Assembly: GCA_040880405.1 (NCBI GenBank)
Contig: JBBDIM010000098.1
Location: 1 to 28,182 of the forward strand
Direction of reading: 5' to 3'
Origin: JBBDIM01 sp040880405
GTDB taxonomy: Bacteria > Planctomycetota > Planctomycetia > Pirellulales > Pirellulaceae
Length of the DNA stretch: 28,182 nt
Shown here: positions 8,031 through 15,731 of the stretch, piece by piece
Layout of the letters: every line of letters starts with the position of its first letter
Position numbering within the stretch: the first letter of the stretch is position 1
The notes under the pieces: generated by a model
The model's database searches: none
What the model saw: the letters and a program-made list of their open reading frames with translations, nothing else
Told to the model about the DNA's origin: nothing
Translations under genes and position numbers: made by a program

Positions 8031-8849
8031 TCAAGATTCAAGCTGGCAAAGATTGCGCAGAAATTGGATGAGCTTTTTCATCGAGGGGAGGTTAAGACTT
8101 TCCTCGCTGAACCAACGGTTTTGGTCGAGGGACACGGCCAACGACATGCCCGGTTTGAGGATGCTGACGGCGGCGGCGATGATGGCCTTCTCCTTGCCAA
8201 ACGGTTTTTTGACTTGGGACTTATCCTTGGAGTTTAGCTCAGCCAGTTCCCTCACGTCATCCACAAAGTCGCGGGATCTATTGACTAATTGTGGATAGAT
8301 GCATTCACCGCACTCCAAGACTAAGTTTTCCAAAGTTCCTTCATGCTCATTGTCCGGCAGCATGTAAATGCCGAAGTTGGGTTTGCCGTCGATAATGTTT
8401 TCGTTGACTGACATGGGAAGCTGAAGTTCGTAATTTGCAAACTCCTCCGGTTCCCGATTCAAACGGCTCGATAACTCGGTACGCAAATGAGCAAACTGTT
8501 CCGGAGCGGAGAGCTCATCAGTGTCTCGCACGATCCCAATTGCATCAAGAGCACCGGGAAATGACTTTAGGGCATTGAGTACCCTACTCACGAGAGTTAT
8601 CAATTCAAGCGTCGCACCGCCAGCCGACTGAATCGCTACCCAATTCGACCCATCAGTCATAAACATCGGATTGGGAACGCGGGCGTGCAAGTCACCATCG
8701 ATTGGATAATCCTTTCTGATTAGTCGCTTGCCGAATCTCTCCGGGAGATCATCTTCATGCACTTTCTTCTTAAATCCGCGCGGTTTCAACACCGCCGCGA
8801 TCAGTTCCACATCCTGCGGACCTTCCACCGCGATAAACGTATTGGCCAT
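8031..8849 (-). CDS. DUF3226 TOPRIM-like protein (putative nuclease of an ATPase/TOPRIM pair)
   Basis: This 272-residue protein resembles DUF3226, which I place with TOPRIM-fold proteins of the OLD/DUF4435 kind. Motifs seen: an N-terminal strand ending in an acidic residue and glycine (TFIAVEGPQDVELI, E9-G10), a central strand with the DxD-type motif GIVRDTDE (D109 and D111), and GIYMLPDNEHEGTLENLVLE (E174), the G-x-LE element common in such proteins. These are the residues expected to hold Mg2+ in a TOPRIM nuclease. The start lies 6 bp after the ATPase stop, and GGAGG is found 14 bases upstream inside the last ATPase codons, so the two genes are translated together. The pairing resembles class-4 OLD systems and PARIS (AriA/AriB), but the TOPRIM family differs from DUF4435. 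Nuclease activity is an inference. Confidence 0.75.
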   Translation of the reverse strand: MANTFIAVEGPQDVELIAAVLKPRGFKKKVHEDDLPERFGKRLIRKDYPIDGDLHARVPNPMFMTDGSNWVAIQSAGGATLELITLVSRVLNALKSFPGALDAIGIVRDTDELSAPEQFAHLRTELSSRLNREPEEFANYELQLPMSVNENIIDGKPNFGIYMLPDNEHEGTLENLVLECGECIYPQLVNRSRDFVDDVRELAELNSKDKSQVKKPFGKEKAIIAAAVSILKPGMSLAVSLDQNRWFSEESLNLPSMKKLIQFLRNLCQLES

Positions 8850-8855
8850 GCGCGA

Positions 8856-10019
8856 CTATCGCACCTCCAGGCCGCCGTGACGCAGCTCATCTAGCGAACT
8901 GCCAGAGTACCTGGCGACGATCTCACCTGAGTTAGTTTTGGGAAGACGAAATCCCGTGAGTAGCCCATCGTCCTGTCGAAAACGCGCTTCTACTAAAGCA
9001 TCGACCGCCTCCAGGCTGTGGGTCGTTACGAAGAGTTGGACGTTGTGCTGTTGGGCCATTTTTGTCAGCCAGCCAAATAACGTGCCGAGCCCATCCTTGT
9101 GGATCGCGGATTCTATTTCGTCGATCAAAAGAACGCCATCCCGCGCGGCGAATAGATTCAGGGCAATTGCGATTGCGCGACGGAGTCCGTCGCCAAGTAC
9201 ACTTACTGGCGTTAGCCCGGTTATACGGTGTTTCACAAACAGGCTAGACCGGATACCCGTTCGATCCAGTAATTCGAAGCCTTCGATTTCGGGATCGATC
9301 AGCCGTGCCGCGTTGAGGAGGTCACTTTCGGCAATGCCCGCGTGACGGAGCTTGGACCACTGGCTGACTTGCAGCGGTTCGACGCGATGGGCGAAAGGTG
9401 AGACCGTTGCCGTGGGACTCTTGGGGGTTGAGTCTTCACGCATGGGGGCCTTGAAGGCACGTGACTCCCACAGTTCAAATTCTTCGTCGCAAGTCGCTTT
9501 TCCTTCCGGATCGGGTGTCGCCATGTAGATGAGGCTATCGAACGTCCTCACTGTGGTGGATAAGTGAATTCGTGCTCCGCGCTCCCGATACGAGGATGGA
9601 TCCGGAGTGGTTGCCACACCATTTTCCGACTCCCAATCCGCCTCATCGTCTGGTCTCTCTCCGATAAATCCTTCATAGGTGGCAATCGTTTCCAGGTTAG
9701 GAGTCGTACCTTCGGCTTCCATCTGAACCCTGCCCTGAAAGTATGGGTCATCGACATCGGAAGATCCGGTTTGCGGAAACAGCCACTTGATGGAGTCCAG
9801 AATCGGTTCCCGCGAGGATTTAATCTCCCGCCGCCGCGCAATCTCCAGCCAGGCCATCGGCTCTAGTGGTTGGCAATGGGCGGCGATTGCCTCAAGAACG
9901 GTGGTCTTGCCAGAATTATTGGCTCCTACCAATAGGTTGACTCGGCCCAATCCCTTCAGCTCCAGTCCTTTCAATTGACGAAAGGCGTGGATTTTGAAAC
10001 GGTCCAGGTGAAAAGCCAT
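8856..10019 (-). CDS. AAA/ABC-type ATPase of the OLD (AAA_15/AAA_21) kind
   Basis: This 387-residue protein opens with FKIHAFRQLKGLELKGLGRVNLLVGANNSGKTT, the RecF/OLD-type start; the Walker A motif is G32-T39. A middle insert (about 60-230) is variable and acidic. The second half of the head has an ABC-signature-like helix (LGDGLRRAIAIALNL), Walker B (GVLLIDEIE), the D-loop region SAIHKDGL and the switch histidine in FVTTHSLEAVD. The length fits the ATPase part of OLD proteins without their fused TOPRIM domain; that domain appears to be supplied by the next gene. In known pairs of this type (PARIS, Gabija-like) the ATPase forms a scaffold that senses a trigger and controls the nuclease. That role here is inferred from architecture only. 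No methylase or transposase gene lies nearby. Confidence 0.85.
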   Translation of the reverse strand: MAFHLDRFKIHAFRQLKGLELKGLGRVNLLVGANNSGKTTVLEAIAAHCQPLEPMAWLEIARRREIKSSREPILDSIKWLFPQTGSSDVDDPYFQGRVQMEAEGTTPNLETIATYEGFIGERPDDEADWESENGVATTPDPSSYRERGARIHLSTTVRTFDSLIYMATPDPEGKATCDEEFELWESRAFKAPMREDSTPKSPTATVSPFAHRVEPLQVSQWSKLRHAGIAESDLLNAARLIDPEIEGFELLDRTGIRSSLFVKHRITGLTPVSVLGDGLRRAIAIALNLFAARDGVLLIDEIESAIHKDGLGTLFGWLTKMAQQHNVQLFVTTHSLEAVDALVEARFRQDDGLLTGFRLPKTNSGEIVARYSGSSLDELRHGGLEVR

Positions 10020-10187
10020 GGCACAACCTCACCGACGAAAAGAGGGAGCGAAGATCGATCCCTATATTTTATCACAGACCAACGGGGATATTCCCGCTGA
10101 TCGCAAAGAATGGGGGCGAATCGTCGTTGGCACTCACCGGACAAGCCGCCAAAGCCATCCAGGGCAAGTTCACATCCCCCAGCCCCT

Positions 10188-11474
10188 CTAATCCTTAAAC
10201 CGCCCCAAGCAAAGCGTAATATTCTGCCCGCCGAAACCAAAGCTGTTGTTCAGCGTGATATCGCACTTGGCCTCTCGCGCCTCGTTCGGGATGTAGTCTA
10301 AGTCGCACTGGGGGTCGGGGTTTTCGTAGTTGATGGTGGGGGGGAGGACGCCGTCTCGGATGGCCATCAGGCAGACGATCGCCTCGGTCACGCCGGCGGC
10401 GGCGATGAGGTGGCCCATCATGCTTTTGGTGCTGGAGACCGGGATGTCCTTGGCTCGGTCGCCGAAGACCTTGTGGCAGGCGAGGCTCTCGACCCGGTCG
10501 TTGACCGCGGTACTGGTGCCGTGGGCGTTGACGTAGTGGATGTCGTCGGCGGTGACCTTGGCGTCGTCCATCGCCATCTTCATGCAACTGATTCCGCCCC
10601 GGCCTTCGGGGTGGGTGTCGGTGATGCGGAAGGCGTCGGCCGTGGTGCCGTAGCCGAGGACTTCGCCGTAGATGGTTGCCCCGCGACGTTTGGCGTGCTC
10701 TAGTTCTTCCAGCACCACCATCGAGGAGCCTTCACCCAAGACGAAACCATCACGCAAGCGGTCGAACGGCCGAGAAGCCTTGGTCGGCTCCTCGTTGTTC
10801 GTCGAGAGGGCGGTGAGCAGGTTGAACCCGGTGACGCCGAAGGGATGGATCATACTGTGGGCTCCGCCGGAGAGCATCACGTCGACGGTGCCGCGGCGGA
10901 TCAGTTCGGTCGCTTCGCCGATCGCCTGGCTGCTGGCGGCGCAGGCGGTCAGGCAGTTCATGTTGGGGCCCTGGGCGTTGAACATCGCGGCCAAGTGGCT
11001 GCAGGGCATGTTCGGCTCCTGCTCCAGTTCACGACGCGGATCGAGGGTCTCTAGGCCGGTTTTGATGAACGCGGCCTTGTCCCATTCCTGGCCGCTGCTC
11101 ATCGCGGCGACCACCATGCCGGTAAACGAATGGAAATCCTGATCCCCTTCACCGCAGCCGAGGTAAACCCCAAACCGGAGCGGATCTTTGATGCTGTCCA
11201 AGACGCCGGAGCCGAGCATCGCCTGTTTGGCGGCCCCGATGGAGAACCGAGTATGGCGACCCGCTTTCTCCCAATCGGCGGCATCCTCACCACAATCGGC
11301 CAAGGTCCAGCCGCGGACTTCGGCGGAGATCTTTGTGGGGAAGTTGCTGGCGTCGAAAATGGTGGTGTAGCCGACACCCGACTTGCCCTCTTTGAGAGCA
11401 CTCCACACGGTCTCGACGTCGTGACCCATGGGATTGATCATCCCAAGCCCGGTGATGACGACCCGCCTTGCCAT
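10188..11474 (-). CDS. Beta-ketoacyl-ACP synthase II-like (FabF/KAS)
   Basis: The protein has 428 residues from the ATG at 11474 (MARRVVITGLGMINPMG); the frame is open 12 codons further upstream, but family proteins begin at this point. It is a thiolase-fold condensing enzyme that should extend an ACP-bound acyl chain by two carbons. The catalytic triad is present: C178 in CLTACAASSQAIGEA, H318 in VNAHGTST and H355 in KSMMGHLIAAAG, with the K350 of SSTK. The C-terminal NNSFGFGGQN loop is also present. It is the last gene of a minus-strand set with two FabZ-like dehydratases and an ACP, so it probably serves a dedicated pathway besides housekeeping fatty-acid synthesis. No FabG, FabD or enoyl reductase is in the window. 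Confidence 0.9.
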   Translation of the reverse strand: MARRVVITGLGMINPMGHDVETVWSALKEGKSGVGYTTIFDASNFPTKISAEVRGWTLADCGEDAADWEKAGRHTRFSIGAAKQAMLGSGVLDSIKDPLRFGVYLGCGEGDQDFHSFTGMVVAAMSSGQEWDKAAFIKTGLETLDPRRELEQEPNMPCSHLAAMFNAQGPNMNCLTACAASSQAIGEATELIRRGTVDVMLSGGAHSMIHPFGVTGFNLLTALSTNNEEPTKASRPFDRLRDGFVLGEGSSMVVLEELEHAKRRGATIYGEVLGYGTTADAFRITDTHPEGRGGISCMKMAMDDAKVTADDIHYVNAHGTSTAVNDRVESLACHKVFGDRAKDIPVSSTKSMMGHLIAAAGVTEAIVCLMAIRDGVLPPTINYENPDPQCDLDYIPNEAREAKCDITLNNSFGFGGQNITLCLGRFKD

Positions 11475-11590
11475 AAGAAATGCCTTTTCGTGCGCCGAAC
11501 CTAACCCCACAATCAGTGATTGAGCGAGGCTAAGCTAGGGGTTCTTAGTAGTGAATCAGGAATCCGCAGCGAAGACGAAACAGCCGCCGA

Positions 11591-12127
11591 CTACGCCTGC
11601 CGCGCGTATTCCGTTTCCGCGTCGATCATGTACTGAGGGGGCGTCAGGGGGGACCCGTCCGCGTTTTTGCCCACGTCATACAGCTTCATCAAGCGTATCA
11701 TCGCCAACAGTTGCGCGGGATAAAAAAGGTCCCGGGCCTCTCCGCGGATGTCGAGATGGGCGAAAAACATCTCCACTTCGGCGTGTAACTCGTCGCCGAT
11801 GTGGCTGGTGGCGCTGATATAGGCCCCATTCTCTCTGATATCATTCATCGTCGCGGTGTAGGTCAAAACATCGCCCGGATGTGCCAAACGATGGAATGTC
11901 GCCTTGGCAACCTTCGCCAAAACCACGCGTTCGCGAAATTCGTTCACCTCGCCAGCGAGGATCCCCCCGGTTTGGGCGATTCCTTCGATGACCAGGGAGT
12001 GCGGCATGATCGGAATGTACCGAAAATGATCATGCAGGTGGTCCTCGGCCAAGGAAACGCATTTGACCGATTTGGCAAACTTGCCACTCTCGAAATCGAC
12101 AAACCGATCAATCCAAAACCATCGCAT
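11591..12127 (-). CDS. FabZ/FabA-like 3-hydroxyacyl-ACP dehydratase, divergent
   Basis: The protein has 178 residues from the ATG at 12127. The frame stays open to 12265, but those extra 46 codons are made of the 16-bp and 15-bp tandem repeats and do not resemble the family. The hot-dog fold is recognised from MRWFWIDRFVDFESGKFAKSVKCVSLAEDHLHDHF and from IMPHSLVIEGIAQTGG. H34 and E48 are at the same positions as in the other dehydratase at 12935-13408 (DHFPRFPVMPGVLMLEAMTQTG). The usual PG before the glutamate helix is PH here, so the site departs from the family pattern. The C-terminal region (about 145-178, LTPPQYMIDAETEYARQA) is an extension not seen in FabZ. It may be a dehydratase or a thioesterase-like hot-dog enzyme. 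Confidence 0.8.
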   Translation of the reverse strand: MRWFWIDRFVDFESGKFAKSVKCVSLAEDHLHDHFRYIPIMPHSLVIEGIAQTGGILAGEVNEFRERVVLAKVAKATFHRLAHPGDVLTYTATMNDIRENGAYISATSHIGDELHAEVEMFFAHLDIRGEARDLFYPAQLLAMIRLMKLYDVGKNADGSPLTPPQYMIDAETEYARQA

Positions 12128-12152
12128 CAACGTCGCCTTTGTTCTTGATGGC

Positions 12153-12248
12153 CCTTTTCCCGTGGACCCTTTTTCCGTGGACCGCTGTGCCGGAAGACAC
12201 CTGTGCCGGAAGACACCTGTGCCGGAAGACACCTGTGCCGGATGACAC
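12153..12248. repeat. Minisatellite: two ~15-bp and four 16-bp tandem units
   Basis: Four head-to-tail copies of CTGTGCCGGAAGACAC fill 12185-12248; the last differs by one base (GATGACAC). Directly before them are two copies of a C(T)TTTTCC(C)GTGGACC unit at 12153-12168 and 12169-12183. The array lies just upstream of the dehydratase start at 12127, in what should be its leader on the minus strand. Confidence 0.9.
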
Positions 12249-12272
12249 GTCACTCTCGTTGGCAAACAACGC

Positions 12273-12304
12273 GAGGAGCCTCTAGTGTTGCACCGAGGCT
12301 CCTC
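12273..12304 (-). terminator. Hairpin downstream of the ACP gene, possible terminator or attenuator
   Basis: GAGGAGCC (12273-12280) pairs exactly with GGCTCCTC (12297-12304) around a 16-base loop. It lies 78 bp beyond the ACP stop on the minus strand. No T-run follows, so it may be a processing or attenuation site instead of a true terminator. It is not seen elsewhere in the window. Confidence 0.35.
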
Positions 12305-12381
12305 TTGAAATCATTGACTCGGCACCGCAGCGCCTCGCGCAATCTGCCACCCGTGGGTGGCGAATTGACGCTTTGCCGGTG

Positions 12382-12768
12382 CTACGACAGTTTGCTTTTG
12401 ACGTAGTTGCACATGTCGCTAACGGTTAGCAAATTGCCGAATTCCGAAACGGAAGGGTTGCTCTCGAACTTTGAGAGATCGGCAAAAGGCATCCGCTTTT
12501 TCAGCTCGGAAACCCCTTCCGGCGTGACCTTCCCCTCTTGAACGTACTCGGCGTTGGTCAAGATATCTTCGGGGAACAATTCCGCCCGGGGAATCTCGAT
12601 ATCAAACGCCTTTTCCAGGCGGAAGACGATATCCAGGAAGTCGATCGACTCCGCTCCCAGATCGCCAACCATGGTTGCTTCAGGCGTTACTTCGTCTTCG
12701 TCCACGCCCAAGGCGTTCACCAATGACTCGCGAACTTTAGCGAAAATCTCATCTTCCGAGGGTGCCAT
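12382..12768 (-). CDS. Acyl carrier protein with C-terminal extension
   Basis: This 128-residue protein has a standard ACP core in residues 1-80: VRESLVNALGVDEDEVTPEATMVGDLGAESIDFLDIVFRLEKAFDIEIP. S41, in the motif GAESID, is the expected 4'-phosphopantetheine site. Fatty-acid ACPs are about 78 residues and carry DSLD; here the motif is ESID and there is an extra part of about 45 residues (VTPEGVSELKKRMPFADLSKFESNPSVSEFGNLLTVSDMCNYVKSKL). Its last helix (LLTVSDMCNYV) resembles the closing part of ACPs, so the extra residues are really an insertion before the final helix. Such ACPs belong to specialised pathways. It lies between the two dehydratase genes. Confidence 0.88.
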   Translation of the reverse strand: MAPSEDEIFAKVRESLVNALGVDEDEVTPEATMVGDLGAESIDFLDIVFRLEKAFDIEIPRAELFPEDILTNAEYVQEGKVTPEGVSELKKRMPFADLSKFESNPSVSEFGNLLTVSDMCNYVKSKLS

Positions 12769-12934
12769 AAGTGATTGCTCTCCCAGTAGGAAACGATTGC
12801 ATACGGTTGTGTGGTTGACGCGGAGAACGGTTCACCCGCGTTCGATTCAGTTTAATTGTGGACTAATTTGACCAGTTTCCGGAAACGCTGCCTACAGGTC
12901 AATCACGAATGGCTAACCTGTGCGACTCCGTCGA

Positions 12935-13408
12935 CTAGCCTCGAACCTGGCATAGCAAGTTGAATTGTTGTTTGAGCTTACGGATTGCGCCCAAGTCGGT
13001 GGTGTTTGGCTCGTCGGTACCGGAGGTGTTGGAGCTTTCCAGGATAATTCGGGAGCTGACCGCGATGCTGCCGGCGACCTCTCCCTCGACCTTGAGGGTC
13101 GTCAATCGGCCTTCCGACTTGAGCCAGGTGGCTCGAACCGTCAGGCTTTCGCCCGGTTCGACGAAGTCGGCGTATTTGACGTTTCGAGCTTCCTTGAGGA
13201 CGACAATGCTGTAGCGAAACTCTTCGGTGGCCCGCACCAGCCAGGCCCCGGTTTGGGTCATCGCTTCCAGCATTAAAACCCCTGGCATCACCGGGAACCG
13301 GGGAAAGTGATCCTGCAAATATTCCTCGGCCATCGACAGGCATTTGAGCGCGGCAATGCGCTCGCCCGGCTGGATTTCGTGGATTCGATCTATCAGGATA
13401 AATTTCAT
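12935..13408 (-). CDS. FabZ-like 3-hydroxyacyl-ACP dehydratase
   Basis: This 157-residue hot-dog-fold protein is close to FabZ: MKFILIDRIHEIQPGERIAALKCLSMAEEYLQDHFPRFPVMPGVLMLEAMTQTGAWLV, with H34 and E48 as the catalytic pair. It should remove water from 3-hydroxyacyl-ACP to give trans-2-enoyl-ACP. It is the first gene of the minus-strand set (this gene, ACP, second dehydratase, FabF); gaps of 166, 254 and 116 bp make internal promoters or processing possible. The C-terminal 30 residues (SNTSGTDEPNTTDLGAIRKLKQQFNLLCQVRG) are weakly conserved. Confidence 0.87.
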   Translation of the reverse strand: MKFILIDRIHEIQPGERIAALKCLSMAEEYLQDHFPRFPVMPGVLMLEAMTQTGAWLVRATEEFRYSIVVLKEARNVKYADFVEPGESLTVRATWLKSEGRLTTLKVEGEVAGSIAVSSRIILESSNTSGTDEPNTTDLGAIRKLKQQFNLLCQVRG

Positions 13409-13879
13409 CGATCGACCGGAAAAACCCGGGTCACTCCGCTACATATTCAATGGGAGAGGTTCGCAAATTCAAAGCGAAACAGTATACCCTCACCCTAAAT
13501 TCCTCACAAGTTCACTCGTCGCCCAGGTTTAGCAGGTTAGTTTAGCAAGTTCGTTCGCCCTGCGAACCGCCACCTGAGGAGGTGCGCGATATTTTCCGGT
13601 GGGCGAACCTCATTAGCCGCAACGCATTGTCAGGTAATAAGTTAGGCTCCGCTCGGCTGCTCTCTTGGCGACCGATGGTCGACTTTTTGGATTCCAATCA
13701 CCCCAGTCCGGCACCACAGTCCGGGGCTCTTCGCCCGGTAATCCGTAAGCGGAGGACCCTATCTCGCAGGAATGCGAACCATACAATGAAGCGTATGGGA
13801 GTTCAACGGTGATCTCCTTAGCCAGACACCCCCTGGCCGTTTCCCGACCGCAATTTACCTACCCCACAAGAGAGTCGCC
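13409..13879. other. Divergent intergenic region with hairpin
   Basis: This 471-bp gap separates the FabZ-like gene (-) from nadA (+). It contains a 13-bp direct repeat (GTTTAGCAGGTTA at 13527-13539 and a near copy at 13540-13552) followed by nested inverted repeats: GTTCGCCC at 13553-13560 with GGGCGAAC at 13601-13608, and CACCT-GAGG-AGGTG at 13571-13584. I see no convincing gene; the open frame at 13582-13812 has no family character. No RNA gene was recognised in the remaining part. Confidence 0.5.
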
Positions 13880-15016
13880 ATGGCGTCGGTTGCCCCAGCT
13901 CCGGCATTTGAATTTAAGCCCTATCGATCGTTGGCTAATGAGGAGCTGATCGCTCGGATCGAAGCGATCCGGGCAGATCTCGGTTCTCAGCTCATGATCC
14001 TGGGGCACCATTACCAGCAGGACGAAGTGATCGCCCTGGCCGATCTGCGGGGTGATAGCTACCAGCTCAGCAAGATGGCGGCCGAAAGTAGCGATTGCCG
14101 CCACATCATTTTCTGCGGCGTCCACTTCATGGCGGAAACAGCCGACATCCTGGCCAACCGACCTGACCAGGTCGCCCAGCGCGGTGGAGAGCGGATTACC
14201 GTTACCCTGCCGGACATGGCGGCTGGCTGTTCGATGGCGGATATGGCCGCGATCGGCCAGGTGGAGGATGCCTGGGAAGATATGGCCGAGGTGATCGAGA
14301 CCGAGGATATCACTCCGGTCACCTACATCAACTCGGCCGCAAGCTTAAAGGCGTTCGTGGGCAAACATGGGGGGATCGTCTGCACCTCCAGTAACGCCGC
14401 CGCGGCCCTGAAATGGGCCTTCAACCGAACCGGCCGGGTGCTGTTCTTTCCGGACCAGCACCTGGGGCGCAACACGGCCCTGACGATGGGAATCACCGAA
14501 GACCAGATGCCTGTCTGGAACCCGCACGCCCCAGAACTAGGTGGCAACACCGAGGCGGCCCTGCGGCAAAGCAAGGTGATTTTGTGGCAAGGGCATTGCA
14601 GCGTGCATCAGATGTTCAAGGCGGAGCATGTCCACGCTTTCCGCGAGAACCACCCCGGGATCCAAATCCTGGTCCATCCGGAGTGCATGCGAGAAGTGAA
14701 CGACTTGGCGGATGTGTCCGGTTCGACCGGGAAGATCATCGAAACCGTTCGCAAAGCTCCTGCGGGAACCAAGTGGGCGATCGGCACCGAGCTGCACTTG
14801 GTCAATCGGCTCAAAGAGGAACACCCAGAGCAGGAGATTCACTTTCTCTCGCCGGTGGTCTGCATGTGCGCGACGATGTACCGGATCGACCTGGCCCATC
14901 TCTGCTGGTGCCTGGATAACCTGGTGGCCGGCACGCCGGTGAACACGATCCGCGTCGACGACGAAACGGCCCAATGGTCGTTAGTCGCGTTAGAGCGAAT
15001 GCTTGAGGTTTCTTAG
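13880..15016 (+). CDS. nadA: Quinolinate synthase
   Basis: The protein has 378 residues. NadA condenses iminoaspartate with dihydroxyacetone phosphate to quinolinate in de novo NAD synthesis, using a [4Fe-4S] cluster held by three cysteines. The candidates are C117 (AAGCSMADM), C240 (WQGHCSVHQMF) and C328 or C330 (SPVVCMCATMYRI), spaced as in the long NadA type. Other landmarks are LGHHYQQDEVIALAD with two histidines, GVHFMAETADIL, YINSAASLKAFVG, CTSSNA, FFPDQHLGRNTA and VHPECMREVNDLAD. The ATG at 13880 has no strong ribosome site. No nadB or nadC gene is next to it. A perfect hairpin repeat begins 6 bp after the stop. Confidence 0.96.
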   Translation: MASVAPAPAFEFKPYRSLANEELIARIEAIRADLGSQLMILGHHYQQDEVIALADLRGDSYQLSKMAAESSDCRHIIFCGVHFMAETADILANRPDQVAQRGGERITVTLPDMAAGCSMADMAAIGQVEDAWEDMAEVIETEDITPVTYINSAASLKAFVGKHGGIVCTSSNAAAALKWAFNRTGRVLFFPDQHLGRNTALTMGITEDQMPVWNPHAPELGGNTEAALRQSKVILWQGHCSVHQMFKAEHVHAFRENHPGIQILVHPECMREVNDLADVSGSTGKIIETVRKAPAGTKWAIGTELHLVNRLKEEHPEQEIHFLSPVVCMCATMYRIDLAHLCWCLDNLVAGTPVNTIRVDDETAQWSLVALERMLEVS

Positions 15017-15021
15017 TGACA

Positions 15022-15068
15022 CCTAGGACTGCGTCCTAGGCAGGTATGAAGCCGGGCCGTTGGCCCTC
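15022..15068. repeat. Hairpin repeat, family B (half element)
   Basis: CCTAGGAC-TGC-GTCCTAGG at 15022-15040 is a perfect 8-bp stem, followed by CAGGTATGA and GCCGGGCCGTTGGCCCT. The same order (GGACT...CGTCC-AGGC-GGTAT-GGGCCGGGCCG-TGGCCCT) is seen at 24993-25040, the right half of the larger element there. It begins 6 bp after the nadA stop and may also end transcription, although no T-run follows. Confidence 0.85.
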
Positions 15069-15078
15069 TGTTGGTAAA

Positions 15079-15130
15079 GGCGGCGTGGGTGAGCAGTTCC
15101 CCCACGCTCTTTGCGAGCGTGGCTACGACG
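15079..15130. repeat. Hairpin repeat, family A copy
   Basis: The stretch GCGTGGGTGAGCAGTTCCCC, then the hairpin CCACGCTC-TTTGC-GAGCGTGG and CTACGACGCG, is almost identical to the reverse complement of 19238-19290 and shares its core with 35-69 and 149-183. Confidence 0.88.
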
Positions 15131-15232
15131 CGCTGCCGCGGAAGTTGAGATTTGCCGCGACGCTAAGCGTTCCGTTTCTGCCCGCCTCGCCACCGTCGTG
15201 GCCCAGGCGGTTTGGCGTTTCGGTGCATGCCA

Positions 15233-15424
15233 TCACACGTTTGAATGGCTTTTGCAACAGGAGACCGCTACGTCGTCTTCGTTCAAGCGGCAGTCGCACT
15301 CCGCGCAGGGTAGGTCGCCCGACGACTCGAACGAGTGGTCTTCCTGACGCGTCTGCCAACCGCATTCCGGGCAGCGGACGACGAGCTCGAATTGTGCTGG
15401 CTTGATTTTGCTGGATTGGATCAT
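15233..15424 (-). CDS. Possible small zinc-ribbon protein
   Basis: This 63-residue frame shows CPECGW near residue 18 and CAECDC near residue 40 (RCPECGWQTRQEDHSFESS and DLPCAECDCRLNED), two CxxC pairs 18 residues apart as in zinc ribbons. The pattern is hard to explain by chance, so I list it as a gene. The ribosome site (AAAGGGG) is weak. The C-terminal CCKSHSNV looks unusual. Nothing nearby suggests a function. Confidence 0.5.
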   Translation of the reverse strand: MIQSSKIKPAQFELVVRCPECGWQTRQEDHSFESSGDLPCAECDCRLNEDDVAVSCCKSHSNV

Positions 15425-15731
15425 CAGTGGCCCCTTTCGCGAATATCGAAGTCGAGGATGGCCGGAGACGGAACCAACCGGCGGCGGCCTTCTAGGTAAA
15501 CATCCCCCGCTTACGATTCGTCGAAAGGACCTACGAGTTACTGCAAATCCAAGAATTTTTCTTGATTTCGCCCTCGATCCCCGCTAGTGGTTTTGGTGCG
15601 GACGCCATTATGGCTAATGAATGGGGCGGCATCCGTACTTGTGGGGAGTTTGTTGCTTTGCTGCGCTTAGTAATGCGGAGCGTGCGACTGGACGCCTACA
15701 TGCGGTCGACCGCATCGTCGCTTGCTAGTAC
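15425..15731. other. Intergenic region, nothing recognised
   Basis: There are about 300 bp between the small zinc-ribbon frame and the ligA stop. The open frame at 15562-15855 runs into the ligA gene on the other strand and has no family character. I see no repeat or RNA gene here. Confidence 0.4.

Noticed and set aside
12185..12248. Possible CRISPR array
   Set aside because: The 16-bp units are directly adjacent with no spacers; this is a tandem repeat, and no cas gene is present.
12128..12265. N-terminal extension of the second dehydratase
   Set aside because: The extra codons are the minisatellite; the hot-dog domain begins at the ATG at 12127.
13582..13812. Frame of 76 codons before nadA
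   Set aside because: Starts inside a hairpin, has no ribosome site and no family character.
15022..15040. Rho-independent terminator after nadA
   Set aside because: The stem is perfect but no T-run follows and the same sequence is dispersed elsewhere, so I list it as a repeat.
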